Positions 1-9,071 of a DNA stretch of 33,708 nucleotides are shown piece after piece. Below the pieces are notes generated by a model. That model ran no database searches. It saw nothing but the letters and a program-made list of their open reading frames with translations, and was not told the origin of the DNA. This DNA comes from Clostridiales bacterium DTU083 (GTDB taxonomy: Bacteria; Bacillota; Clostridia; Caldicoprobacterales; DTU083): positions 7,620-41,327 of the forward strand of contig LFTC01000022.1 in the NCBI GenBank assembly GCA_001512915.1, read 5' to 3'. How positions within the stretch are numbered: the first letter of the stretch is position 1; the number at the start of each line of letters is the position of its first letter. The translations under genes and the position numbers were made by a program.

Positions 1-834
1 TATGAGGAACGCTTTGGTGTTTCACGTGGTACTGTGCAAAAAGCATTAGCAATTGTGGATGACCAAAAAGTGGTTGAACTCAGGAAACGCGGTGTTTTAG
101 GTACTTTTTTATACGGCAAAAATCTGACTCGCTTGTGGCAGTTAAGTGGCTGGACAAACCTAACTGGTGCTGGAGCTTTGCCCAGTACGAAGAGGCAAGA
201 AGCGCTTTCTTCTGCTATCTATGTAGCCTTTGGAAACATCCAGACATCTTTCAACTTTGCTTACTTGCAGGGGGCCTACAGACGTGTCCAAGGCATGTTG
301 GCAGACAAGTACGATTTTGTTGTCACAAGCAAAGGTGCAGCAGAATATCTTATCCAAGAAATGCCATCAAAAGTAAGAATTGCATTGGAGCTGGAGCCAT
401 ATAGCTTTCTTTCTGGATACTGTATTATTAAACAAAAAGGGTTTCCAAATAGAATGATAAGGAGAGTCGGAATTGACCCAAACTCGCCTGATCAAGCCCA
501 TTTAACTAGACGATTATTCTCTTCTCCATCTATTGAATTAGTCGAAATGTATTATGCTCGAATGCCTACAGCAGTTGCTTCTGGAGACATAGATGCATGT
601 ATTTTTAATCAGGATGCAATAGACCGAGGTGTATTGGAGTATTATTCATTGGACTCTCTTGACATTGAGGATATTCCAGTTAATTTAGATCTATCGGATT
701 TAACACGTGCTGTTATCCTAATAAATCCAAAAAACTATATGATAGATAAACTAGTAGTAAAACTAATAAACCCTAATCAAGTTGCAGAAATTCAACGAGA
801 AGTAATGAATGGGAAACGTTTGCCAATTTTATAA
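1..834 (+). CDS. YhfZ-like transcriptional regulator (HTH plus periplasmic-binding-protein-like C-terminal domain), truncated at the 5' window edge
   Basis: The frame is open from base 1 (YEERFGVSRGTVQKALAIV..., HTH-like), so the ORF-track start at 34 (GTG) is internal. The C-terminal part resembles the YhfZ ligand-binding domain. Confidence 0.65.
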   Translation, partial: YEERFGVSRGTVQKALAIVDDQKVVELRKRGVLGTFLYGKNLTRLWQLSGWTNLTGAGALPSTKRQEALSSAIYVAFGNIQTSFNFAYLQGAYRRVQGMLADKYDFVVTSKGAAEYLIQEMPSKVRIALELEPYSFLSGYCIIKQKGFPNRMIRRVGIDPNSPDQAHLTRRLFSSPSIELVEMYYARMPTAVASGDIDACIFNQDAIDRGVLEYYSLDSLDIEDIPVNLDLSDLTRAVILINPKNYMIDKLVVKLINPNQVAEIQREVMNGKRLPIL

Positions 835-855
835 ATGATATAAAAGTTGCTGTGT

Positions 856-899
856 GCCTTACAATTGCAACAAATACGCTTTTGTAAGGCTTTTGTTTT
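856..899 (+). terminator. Rho-independent terminator after the YhfZ-like gene
   Basis: GCCTTACAA ... TTGTAAGGC followed by TTTTGTTTT. Confidence 0.6.
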
Positions 900-903
900 G
901 AAC

Positions 904-947
904 AGAAAAAAAGTCTCTAATAATCACATCGAACGTATTTAGAGACT
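904..947 (-). terminator. Rho-independent terminator downstream of the minus-strand tRNA-Leu
   Basis: On the minus strand, AGTCTCTAA ... TTAGAGACT is followed by a T-run. Confidence 0.65.
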
Positions 948-1012
948 GGAAAATTAGTTAATTAACATAAATGCAATATGCAGAATGATTATTTAGACAG
1001 TCAAAATAATAA

Positions 1013-1101
1013 TGGTGCCGAAGGTGGGACTCGAACCCACACGGAGTTTGAGCTCCACTGGATTTTGAGTCCAGCGCGTCTGCCAGTTCCACCACTTCGG
1101 C
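1013..1101 (-). tRNA. tRNA-Leu (anticodon CAA)
   Basis: Reverse complement GCCGAAGTGGTGGAACTGGCAGACGCGCTGGACTCAAAATCCAGTG...GGGTTCGAGTCCCACCTTCGGCACCA has paired acceptor arms, anticodon loop CTCAAAA, a long variable arm, and an encoded CCA. Confidence 0.95.
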
Positions 1102-1256
1102 AAGTTCGTTCCTTATGCTTAAGACAGTTTATATATTAACATAATAAAAAAAAGTTTGCAATAAGTTTTTGTTTTTCTTCTCCTCCAGTCTTTTATATGT
1201 TATAATGGTACGGCTTTAGTTGTTATTGATTATGTAAACTAGGAGGAATTGAAGAA

Positions 1257-2201
1257 TTGGATCCCATATCACATGGGTTGGTCGGATTAGCCGCAGGAAG
1301 TTTCAGCGGAGAAAGCGGTGTTCTGACCAACCCCTTAGCGTTAGGCTGTCTAATTGGTTCAATTATACCTGATGGCGATATTATAATGCAATACTGGGGT
1401 GATTATGCGTATTTGAAAAATCATAGAGGAGCAAGCCATTCCTTTGCAGGCATGACTGCAATCTCTTTGGCTGTATCTCTGTTAATTAACCTTATTTTTA
1501 AGGGCAGCAGTTTTCTTAGTGTGTTTTTATGGACATATATTGGCTGTCTTACTCATGTAGGTTTTGATTTACTGAACTCCTACGGGGCTAAGTTATTATG
1601 GCCTTTTTCTAATAAAAAGTATGGATCTGGATTGTTGTTGTCATTTGATCCTTTCCTGGCAGTTACATCTATTATCGTATACTGGTTTAATTCTACCAAT
1701 AGAATTTATATAAAATTTGCTATTGGAGCTTTTGCTGCATATTTATTGTTTCGTCAATGGCGAAAAATACAAATTCGGGATAGTATTGTAAAAAAACTGG
1801 GTTTTACTATCGATAGAATAGTTTTGCTGCCATCTATGACAGGGCTATTTAGCTGGGATTTTATTGTATATACAAAAAGAGAGATAGTAACAGGCAGGAG
1901 CAGTATGCTAGGTAAAAAGATAATAATCCGCGACCGAATGCAGCAATCCAACAGTTGGATTAAAGAAATAGTAATGAATACTGATGTTGGCAGGTTTTTT
2001 TCCGAGTTTACTAAAGAGTACCATATATCCCTGGATAAATTGGAAAATGGAACAATAAAAGCAACTTTGACTGATCTTCGTTATTTTGTAAAAAACAGGT
2101 ATATACATCATGCAACTATATATTTTGATAGAAATTTTAATCCGGTGGAATGTTTATTCCAGCCATATAATATAAAGAGAAGCTCAAAGCTCTCAGCTTA
2201 A
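1257..2201 (+). CDS. Membrane-bound metal-dependent hydrolase, YdjM family
   Basis: N-terminus MDPISHGLVGLAAG, HRGASHS motif, multiple hydrophobic segments; TTG start after an AGGAGG RBS. Confidence 0.8.
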   Translation: MDPISHGLVGLAAGSFSGESGVLTNPLALGCLIGSIIPDGDIIMQYWGDYAYLKNHRGASHSFAGMTAISLAVSLLINLIFKGSSFLSVFLWTYIGCLTHVGFDLLNSYGAKLLWPFSNKKYGSGLLLSFDPFLAVTSIIVYWFNSTNRIYIKFAIGAFAAYLLFRQWRKIQIRDSIVKKLGFTIDRIVLLPSMTGLFSWDFIVYTKREIVTGRSSMLGKKIIIRDRMQQSNSWIKEIVMNTDVGRFFSEFTKEYHISLDKLENGTIKATLTDLRYFVKNRYIHHATIYFDRNFNPVECLFQPYNIKRSSKLSA

Positions 2202-2226
2202 TTATTTTTTTATTGAAAGGTTGTCA

Positions 2227-2252
2227 CGCAACTATTCCGTCCTTTACTCGTC
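2227..2252 (+). promoter_or_regulatory. ECF-sigma-like promoter upstream of the anti-sigma-like gene
   Basis: CGCAAC-N16-CGTC (2227-2232 and 2249-2252) resembles Firmicutes ECF promoters (xxCAAC-N16/17-CGTC), about 30 bp upstream of the start codon. Confidence 0.4.
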
Positions 2253-2282
2253 TATTTTAATAGAAGAAGGGCGGGAGCAAAG

Positions 2283-2843
2283 TTGAAAGCTTGTGAATAT
2301 AGCAAATATTTATCAGCTTATGTGGATACTCGATTGGATGACAACATGGAACGAATGATAAAAATGCATATTTCCCATTGTACAGCATGCAATAAGGAGT
2401 TGGATCAGTTAAGGCTAATAAGGCAGCTTTGTTTAGGCCTGACTGAAGAAGAGATCCCTTCAGATCTCCATCCACGTATAATGAACAAAGTTCAAAACGA
2501 AAAAAGGACAACCCGCGGGAAAGCGTATATTAAACTGATAACGGCATGTGCAACTGTTATTGTTTTATTATTTCTGATGGGAAGAACAGCGCCAATGCTG
2601 AATGGAAGCAATATAGGTAATAGTAAACAGATAATACAAGAGTATGAAGACATTGTGATGATTGATCCAACTGCTGATGCAAGATCTGCTGAAGATATGG
2701 AAATGCAGGACAGCGCAGTAAAAGATGATACGAAGCCCTATAACTTATATCTAATACTAAAATATGGAACTGGCACTGCCTTATCATTATTTGTATTTTT
2801 TCTTCTTATTAGAAATGTCAGATTTAAAAAATGTAAAAAATAA
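2283..2843 (+). CDS. Anti-sigma factor-like protein, zinc-finger (zf-HC2) N-terminus plus two TM segments
   Basis: MKACEYSKYLSAYVDTRLDDNMERMIKMHISHCTACNKEL gives the HxxxCxxC ZAS-type motif; hydrophobic segments at VIVLLFLMG and ALSLFVFFLLI; TTG start. Confidence 0.75.
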   Translation: MKACEYSKYLSAYVDTRLDDNMERMIKMHISHCTACNKELDQLRLIRQLCLGLTEEEIPSDLHPRIMNKVQNEKRTTRGKAYIKLITACATVIVLLFLMGRTAPMLNGSNIGNSKQIIQEYEDIVMIDPTADARSAEDMEMQDSAVKDDTKPYNLYLILKYGTGTALSLFVFFLLIRNVRFKKCKK

Positions 2844-2875
2844 GGTGAAGAAAAACTCTTCACCTTAAATTTTTT
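2842..2875 (+). terminator. Rho-independent terminator
   Basis: AAGGTGAAGA-AAAAC-TCTTCACCTT followed by AAATTTTTT. Confidence 0.8.
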
Positions 2876-2966
2876 CAGTATTTTTATGAATAAAAGCTTA
2901 ATTGTAATATAGGGAAAAATATGATAAATTCAATATATATTATGAAAAATGAGGGATTGATCGTCA

Positions 2967-5570
2967 GTGAAAGATGATAAGAAAAGGATTATTATGGCAA
3001 TAGACGGCAACAGCTTATTGCATAGAGCTTTCTACGCTATTCCGATTCTATCAAATAAAAAAGGTGTATATACAAATGCAGTTTATGGTTTTTTGAATAT
3101 GCTTCTTAAAATGATTGAAGACTATAAGCCGTTTTCTTTGGCAGTAGCCTTTGACAAAAAAACCCCTACTTTTCGTCATTTAGCTTATCCTGCTTATAAG
3201 GGAACTCGTCAGAAAGCACCTGAGGAATTGGTGCCGCAATTTGATTTGCTTCGTGATACCTTAATTAAGATGGGCATTCCCATTTACGAAGAGGATGGTT
3301 ACGAGGCAGATGATATATTAGGTACAATAGCTAAACAGTGCGAAAAGAAGGAAAATAATTTAGTACTGTTGGTTACAGGAGACAAAGATGCCCTGCAACT
3401 GGTATCCGAAAATACCGAGGTGCTTTTGACTAAGAAAGGTATTTCACTTATGCAAAAATATGGTAAGAAAGAACTGGATGAAGAATATGGATTAGCTCCT
3501 GAGCAATTAATTGATATGAAGGGCCTGATGGGAGACGCTTCTGATAATATTCCTGGCGTTCCTGGCATTGGGCCGAAAACAGCTGTTAAACTTTTAAAAG
3601 AGTACGGAACTTTAGAGAATGTATTGGACAATATTGAGAATATTAAAGGGAAAAAAATAAAAGAGAGTTTAATAACTCACAAACAACATGCCTTGTTGAG
3701 CAAAGACCTTGCTGAAATTAGGTGTGATATACCTATTGATTGCAGTATTCTTTTCCAGCCTTTAAGAATTACAAGAACTACTGAGCTAAAGAAGCTTTTA
3801 ACAGATTTAGAATTAAATACCATTATCCAAAAATTAAATATGGAAACGGGAGAAGTAGAGGAAATTAATAATTCAAAAGAAAGAAAAAAAGAAATAGTAA
3901 AAATAAAAAATCGTGAGGATCTTATGCAACTGCTGGATCAGCTCTTATTACAGAAAGAGGCCGCTATTCTCTTAAACAGAAACCTAAGTATTGCCTGGCA
4001 TTATGATAAGGTTTACTCTATACATTTAAAGCAAGACCTGTTGGAAGAAGGTTTGGAAGAGGAAGAAGCATTACAGGCATTAAAACCTTTTTTCATTAAC
4101 AACGATATAAGTAAGGTAACCAATGATGCAAAAAGACTGATACTAAAGCTGCGCAGATTAGATATTAGAATAAATGGCCTTACATTTGATACACATATAG
4201 GAGCATATCTTCTGGAGCCCACGAGGAATAAATATCAACTGGAACAGCTTCTTTATGACTATGTGCAATTTGATGTTGAAATGGCAGATGCTTCCGACTT
4301 GTTGTTTCTGGCACATAAAATGAAAAAGCTGTTAAGTGAGGCTGGAATGTATGAGCTTTACACACAGATTGAACATCCGCTGATACATGTATTGGCAGAC
4401 ATGGAGCTGGAAGGTTTTAAGGTAGACAAGGAAATGCTAAAACAATTGGATAAGGAATTTACCGAACACTTAAATCACCTTACAAAAGAAATTATTGACT
4501 TAGCAGGTGAAACTTTTAATATAAACTCTCCCAAACAACTTGGTGAAATTTTATTTAATAAACTGGGGCTTCCAGTTCAAAAAAGAACAAAAACCGGCTA
4601 TTCAACTGATATCGAAGTGCTGGAAAAACTTCAGGACATGCATCCTATTATTGAAAAGTTAATAGACTATCGCCAGATAATGAAACTGAAATCTACTTAT
4701 ATAGACGGGCTTCTTAACGTTATTAACCCCTCGGATGGCAAAATACATACGAGTTTCCATCAGACCGTCACTGCTACTGGTAGAATAAGCAGCACTGATC
4801 CTAATCTTCAGAATATTCCTGTTAGGATGGAAATGGGTAGGAGGATCAGAAAAGCCTTTACTGCCAGTGATAATGACCATGTATTGATCGATGCAGACTA
4901 TTCGCAGATAGAACTCCGGGTACTGGCACATATATCAGGTGATCAAAATTTGATTGATGCCTTCCGAAAGAGACAAGATATTCATCTTAGGACTGCTGCC
5001 GATATCTTTGGCGTGCCTATGGATCAGGTAACTGCTGAGCAGCGGGACAGCGCAAAAGCGGTCAACTTCGGCATAATATACGGTATTAGTGATTTTGGTC
5101 TTGCAAAAAATTTAGGTATTACCCGAACTGAAGCAAAAAAGTATATTGATAATTATTTACAAAGATATCCTAAGGTGAAGGAATATATGGAAAGAATAAT
5201 AAGTGAAGGGAAGAAAAAAGGGTATGTAACAACTCTTTTTAATAGAAGAAGAGATATTCCTGAATTAAAATCAAGAAATTATAACGTAAGAAGCTTTGGA
5301 GAGCGGATTGCGCTTAATACCCCGATACAAGGAACAGCAGCTGATATCATTAAATTAGCCATGATAAAAGTGCATACTGAACTGAAGAAAAGAAAACTTA
5401 AATCCAAGATGATTTTACAAGTGCACGATGAATTGATTGTGGACACCTTGAATTCAGAGCAGGAAGAAGTAATTGAACTTATAAAGTTCCAAATGGAAAA
5501 TGTAGTTGAATTGGCAGTACCTTTAGTTGTTGACATAGGAATAGGTGCCAACTGGTATGATGCAAAGTAG
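2967..5570 (+). CDS. polA: DNA polymerase I
   Basis: 5'-3' exonuclease domain (IDGNSLLHRAFYA, GDKDALQLV, SDNIPGVPGIGPKTA) and family A polymerase motifs (DYSQIELRVLAH, KAVNFGIIYG, LQVHDELI). Confidence 0.98.
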   Translation: MKDDKKRIIMAIDGNSLLHRAFYAIPILSNKKGVYTNAVYGFLNMLLKMIEDYKPFSLAVAFDKKTPTFRHLAYPAYKGTRQKAPEELVPQFDLLRDTLIKMGIPIYEEDGYEADDILGTIAKQCEKKENNLVLLVTGDKDALQLVSENTEVLLTKKGISLMQKYGKKELDEEYGLAPEQLIDMKGLMGDASDNIPGVPGIGPKTAVKLLKEYGTLENVLDNIENIKGKKIKESLITHKQHALLSKDLAEIRCDIPIDCSILFQPLRITRTTELKKLLTDLELNTIIQKLNMETGEVEEINNSKERKKEIVKIKNREDLMQLLDQLLLQKEAAILLNRNLSIAWHYDKVYSIHLKQDLLEEGLEEEEALQALKPFFINNDISKVTNDAKRLILKLRRLDIRINGLTFDTHIGAYLLEPTRNKYQLEQLLYDYVQFDVEMADASDLLFLAHKMKKLLSEAGMYELYTQIEHPLIHVLADMELEGFKVDKEMLKQLDKEFTEHLNHLTKEIIDLAGETFNINSPKQLGEILFNKLGLPVQKRTKTGYSTDIEVLEKLQDMHPIIEKLIDYRQIMKLKSTYIDGLLNVINPSDGKIHTSFHQTVTATGRISSTDPNLQNIPVRMEMGRRIRKAFTASDNDHVLIDADYSQIELRVLAHISGDQNLIDAFRKRQDIHLRTAADIFGVPMDQVTAEQRDSAKAVNFGIIYGISDFGLAKNLGITRTEAKKYIDNYLQRYPKVKEYMERIISEGKKKGYVTTLFNRRRDIPELKSRNYNVRSFGERIALNTPIQGTAADIIKLAMIKVHTELKKRKLKSKMILQVHDELIVDTLNSEQEEVIELIKFQMENVVELAVPLVVDIGIGANWYDAK

Positions 5571-5580
5571 GAGGGAATTT

Positions 5581-6186
5581 ATGAAACTTGTCGGCCTGAC
5601 AGGCGGAATAGCAACGGGGAAATCTACGGTTTCCAAGATGTTGCAGGAATTAGGTATACCTGTTATTGATGCCGATGAAGTATATTGGAAATTGTCGCAA
5701 AAAGGAAACCGTGTCTGGACTGCCATATGGCAGACGTTTGGAGAAAAGTATTTCTTGCCTGATGGAGAATTGGATAGGGAAGCTTTGGGCAATCTCATTT
5801 TTTCAAATCATAAATCAAGAGAAAAACTGAATCAAATAACTCATCCTATAGTAAAGGATGAGATGATGAACATACTCAAAAAAATAAAAAATGAACAGGA
5901 TCCTGTGCTTGTTGTAATGGATGTTCCTTTGCTTTTTGAAGCCGGATGGGATCAATGGATGGATGAAGTCTGGGTAGTCGTTGTTCCTGAAGAAATTCAA
6001 ATAGAAAGATTAATGAAAAGGGATAATCTCACCAAAGAAGAGGCTATGCTGCGTATTCGCAGTCAAATGAGCATCCAGGAAAAGAAAAGTATGGCTCATC
6101 GTGTCATAGACAATTCAGGATCTATTAATGATACAAGAAAACAGCTTGAATCAATCCTGAAAGAACATATTTATCGGAGGAACTGA
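5581..6186 (+). CDS. coaE: Dephospho-CoA kinase
   Basis: MKLVGLTGGIATGKSTVSKML P-loop. The ATG at 5581 follows GTAGGAGGG; the track start at 5545 overlaps the polA end. Confidence 0.96.
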   Translation: MKLVGLTGGIATGKSTVSKMLQELGIPVIDADEVYWKLSQKGNRVWTAIWQTFGEKYFLPDGELDREALGNLIFSNHKSREKLNQITHPIVKDEMMNILKKIKNEQDPVLVVMDVPLLFEAGWDQWMDEVWVVVVPEEIQIERLMKRDNLTKEEAMLRIRSQMSIQEKKSMAHRVIDNSGSINDTRKQLESILKEHIYRRN

Positions 6187-6187
6187 G

Positions 6188-6772
6188 ATGGAACAAGTTA
6201 AACTAAGAAAACGGGCCATTTGGGCTTTATTTATAGTGTTTGTTTTATATCTTTTACTTGTTATTTTAGGCAATAGTAATTTGATAAAGCAAAAAAAATA
6301 TCCCTTGAAGTTTGAGGAGCAAATACGAGAATACTCTACTGTTTATCAAGTGGATCCCTTTTTAGTTGCATCTATAATTTTTATCGAGAGCAGGTTTAAT
6401 CCAGACGCAGTATCCATGCGAAACGCTAAAGGCCTGATGCAGATCCTCCCAAGTACAGGAGAGTGGGTAGCATCTAAATTAGATATAGAAAATTTCAACG
6501 AGACACATTTGTTAGATCCGGAAACAAATATCCAGATTGGTTGTTGGTATATTAGTTATTTGTCTTCTCAATTTTCGGGTAACATGGAGCTTGTCCTTGC
6601 TGCTTATAACGGTGGTATAGGAAATGTAAGCAAATGGTTAAAAGAGAAAAAATACAGCACGGATGGAAAACAATTGGATTATATTCCATTCGTAGAAACC
6701 AGAAACTATGTTGAAAAAGTATTGGGCGTATATAACATATACCAGGAGATCTATCCCGGTCTTGAACTGTAA
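6188..6772 (+). CDS. Lytic transglycosylase, SLT domain, membrane-anchored
   Basis: N-terminal TM, then VASIIFIESRFNPDAVSMRNAKGLMQILPSTG ... AAYNGGIGNVSKWL. Confidence 0.93.
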   Translation: MEQVKLRKRAIWALFIVFVLYLLLVILGNSNLIKQKKYPLKFEEQIREYSTVYQVDPFLVASIIFIESRFNPDAVSMRNAKGLMQILPSTGEWVASKLDIENFNETHLLDPETNIQIGCWYISYLSSQFSGNMELVLAAYNGGIGNVSKWLKEKKYSTDGKQLDYIPFVETRNYVEKVLGVYNIYQEIYPGLEL

Positions 6773-6809
6773 AGCTTATTATTACTGTGCATCAGAAAGG
6801 ACAAGGTAT

Positions 6810-8453
6810 ATGAAGAAATTTATTTGTTTAATGCTTGCCATATTAACTGGATTTATTTCAGGCTGCGGCCTTGCACGCATTCCGGAAGCCCATTTGACAG
6901 AAAGTATAGAAGATAATATAGAAAATACACATGAGCCTGTTGAGCCCCGCCCTGTTTATGGTGGTGAACTTAATGTACCCTTAACTTCACTTGATTCATT
7001 TAATCCCCTTCTAACCAAATCCAGAGACGTGTTAAATTTTTTGGGTTTAATATATGAAAGTGCTATTACATATGATAAAGATTTAAAACCTGCTCCTTCC
7101 TTGGTTACTGGATGGGAAGTTTCACCGGATGGCAGATTATGGGTTTTTGATGTGAGAAAAGGAGTTAAGTGGCATAATGGACAAGATTTAACTGGCGATG
7201 ATATATTGTTTACTTTACATGCATTACAGTCAGAAACATTGGAATCATTTTTCAGCATTAGTAGTGAAGATATCAAAATTGTTGAATCGGGTCTTAGAGG
7301 TGGTGACCCTTACACTTTTTACATTCGTTTAGAAGAACCTACTTATAGGATTTTGGATTATTTAACCTTCCCAGTGCTTCCGCAGAATATATATGCATCT
7401 GCAGAATTTATGATGGAATACAAAGAAGATCTAACCATGCTTCCAATGGGATCAGGCCCATATAGAGTGGATCAAACACATAATTTTGACGGGGATACAA
7501 TTAAATTAATAAGAAACGAAAGCTGGTGGAATGGAACTCCCTATATTGATTCTATAAATGGGAAGCTGTATGACTCTGTTGATGAAGCATTTAATGCTTT
7601 TTACAATAATGAAATCGATCTGATTGATACTACAGCGGTCTATGCAAATACGCGCTTGTATCGCAACAGTGCTAATCATATTAAATATAATACTTCGGAC
7701 ATTGAAATGCTGGTGTTTAATAATAACAATAACCTGTTTTATGATAAATCTGTCCGAAAGGCAATAGCATATGGCATAGATAGGAAGGACATAATATCCA
7801 AGGTATATCTGAACAATGCGGAAACAGTAGATGTGCCAATTCCTTCGAATTCATGGTTGTATGACAGCAGTTACCGCATATATGATTATGACGAAAAACG
7901 TGCAAAAAAGCTCTTGAAAGAAGCAGGATGGAATGACAATGACGGAGATGGCATTCTAGATGTAAAACAAGGCGATACCAGCGTCGATCTTTCATTTACC
8001 ATATTGACGAACAGTGATAACAGCTGGCGCGTAGATGCAGCTGAATTAATAGCGGAGCAATTGACAGAGATAGGATTTAAGGTACAAGTTGAGGCACTCC
8101 CATGGGAAGTATTATATGAAGAAAGGATAGCTACAGGTGACTTTGACGCTATTCTGATTGGGTACAGCTTGGATCCCATGCTTAACCTCTCATCATTATT
8201 TCATGCCGAATGGATTAAATATAGCAGTCCACAACTAGATGTGTTGTTAGAAAGAGCTGCTGATGCTTATACAGAAGATGACAGATTGAATGCTTACCAG
8301 GAAATACAAAAATATTTAACCGAAGAAATGCCGGTTATAAGTCTATATTTTAAAACCGGTTCACTGTTGGTGGACAGCCGAATAAATGGGATAGAGCATG
8401 TTGGGGAGTTAAGAATATTTAAGGATATAAAGAATTGGTTCATAATTCCTTGA
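6810..8453 (+). CDS. Extracellular solute-binding lipoprotein, family 5 (peptide/nickel-type ABC SBP)
   Basis: Lipoprotein signal (CLMLAILTGFISGC), SBP_bac_5-like GWEVSPDGRLWVFDVRKGVKWHNGQDLTGDDILFTL. The probable start is the ATG at 6810; the track start at 6708 overlaps the upstream gene. Confidence 0.92.
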   Translation: MKKFICLMLAILTGFISGCGLARIPEAHLTESIEDNIENTHEPVEPRPVYGGELNVPLTSLDSFNPLLTKSRDVLNFLGLIYESAITYDKDLKPAPSLVTGWEVSPDGRLWVFDVRKGVKWHNGQDLTGDDILFTLHALQSETLESFFSISSEDIKIVESGLRGGDPYTFYIRLEEPTYRILDYLTFPVLPQNIYASAEFMMEYKEDLTMLPMGSGPYRVDQTHNFDGDTIKLIRNESWWNGTPYIDSINGKLYDSVDEAFNAFYNNEIDLIDTTAVYANTRLYRNSANHIKYNTSDIEMLVFNNNNNLFYDKSVRKAIAYGIDRKDIISKVYLNNAETVDVPIPSNSWLYDSSYRIYDYDEKRAKKLLKEAGWNDNDGDGILDVKQGDTSVDLSFTILTNSDNSWRVDAAELIAEQLTEIGFKVQVEALPWEVLYEERIATGDFDAILIGYSLDPMLNLSSLFHAEWIKYSSPQLDVLLERAADAYTEDDRLNAYQEIQKYLTEEMPVISLYFKTGSLLVDSRINGIEHVGELRIFKDIKNWFIIP

Positions 8454-8526
8454 ATATTATAATGGTTGACTTTTGTTCATTCAATGCTTATAATATAATA
8501 TGAAATTTTTGAGTATTTATTTTTTT

Positions 8527-8611
8527 GCGAGAGTGCTGGAATTGGCAGACAGGCACGTTTGAGGGGCGTGTGTCGTATGGCGTACGGGTTCAAGTCCCGT
8601 CTCTCGCACCA
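8527..8611 (+). tRNA. tRNA-Leu (anticodon GAG)
   Basis: GCGAGAGTGCTGGAATTGGCAGACAGGCACGTTTGAGGGGCGTG...GGGTTCAAGTCCCGTCTCTCGCACCA; acceptor GCGAGAG/CTCTCGC, loop TTGAGGG. Confidence 0.95.
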
Positions 8612-8619
8612 TCTTAAAT

Positions 8620-8659
8620 CCGGGTGAAATGTAATAACACGTTTCATCCGGTTTTTTTT
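8620..8659 (+). terminator. Rho-independent terminator after tRNA-Leu
   Basis: CCGGGTGAAA ... TTTCATCCGG followed by T8. Confidence 0.85.
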
Positions 8660-8760
8660 CGAAATAAATTACATTACTACATAGAAATACCTGTAATAGT
8701 TCATATGCCTCTACAAAAAATAAATATGAATTATTATATCATTAAGGAGGCGAACTGAAG

Positions 8761-8934
8761 ATGCAAGGACGTGTTCAAAAAACGGAGAGTCATCTGCCAG
8801 GTGTTAAATGTGTTGTGTCTTCTTGCTATTACTATGCTGAAGGGAATCATTGCACTGCTGAACAAATTGAAATTCAGCCACCGAATGCAAAAGATACTGA
8901 GGAAACCGATTGTGCTACCTTTATTCAAGCCTAG
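8761..8934 (+). CDS. Small cysteine-rich DUF1540-like protein (57 aa)
   Basis: AAGGAGG RBS, then MQGRVQKTESHLPGVKCVVSSCYYYAEGNHCTAEQIEIQPPNAKDTEETDCATFIQA*. It has KCxVxxCxYxxxxxxCxAxxIxI...TDCATF spacing. It is shorter than the ORF-track cutoff. Confidence 0.85.
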   Translation: MQGRVQKTESHLPGVKCVVSSCYYYAEGNHCTAEQIEIQPPNAKDTEETDCATFIQA

Positions 8935-8950
8935 TCTAAATCAAGATTAA

Positions 8951-8981
8951 AAACGTGGCGAAAATGCCACGTTTTATTTTT
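8951..8981 (+). terminator. Rho-independent terminator
   Basis: AACGTGGC-GAAAAT-GCCACGTT followed by TTATTTTT. Confidence 0.85.
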
Positions 8982-9071
8982 ACAAACTTTTATTTTGATT
9001 TGCAATCTTTTATAATAAGATTGTATGTAGTTATTCTGAGTTAAAGTGTCGATTTCAGGAGGATTTGTTTT

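Noticed and set aside
135-404. 89-aa plus-strand ORF in an alternate frame of the YhfZ-like gene
   Set aside because: Overlaps the longer, family-recognisable frame; no RBS.
3299-3631. 110-aa minus-strand ORF inside polA (also other antisense ORFs, e.g. 6956-7276, 7886-8179, 23233-23568, 27805-28146)
   Set aside because: Low-complexity antisense translations of conserved genes.
8700-8730. 7-bp inverted repeat TTCATAT...ATATGAA upstream of the DUF1540-like gene
   Set aside because: Short and AT-rich; expected by chance in this composition.
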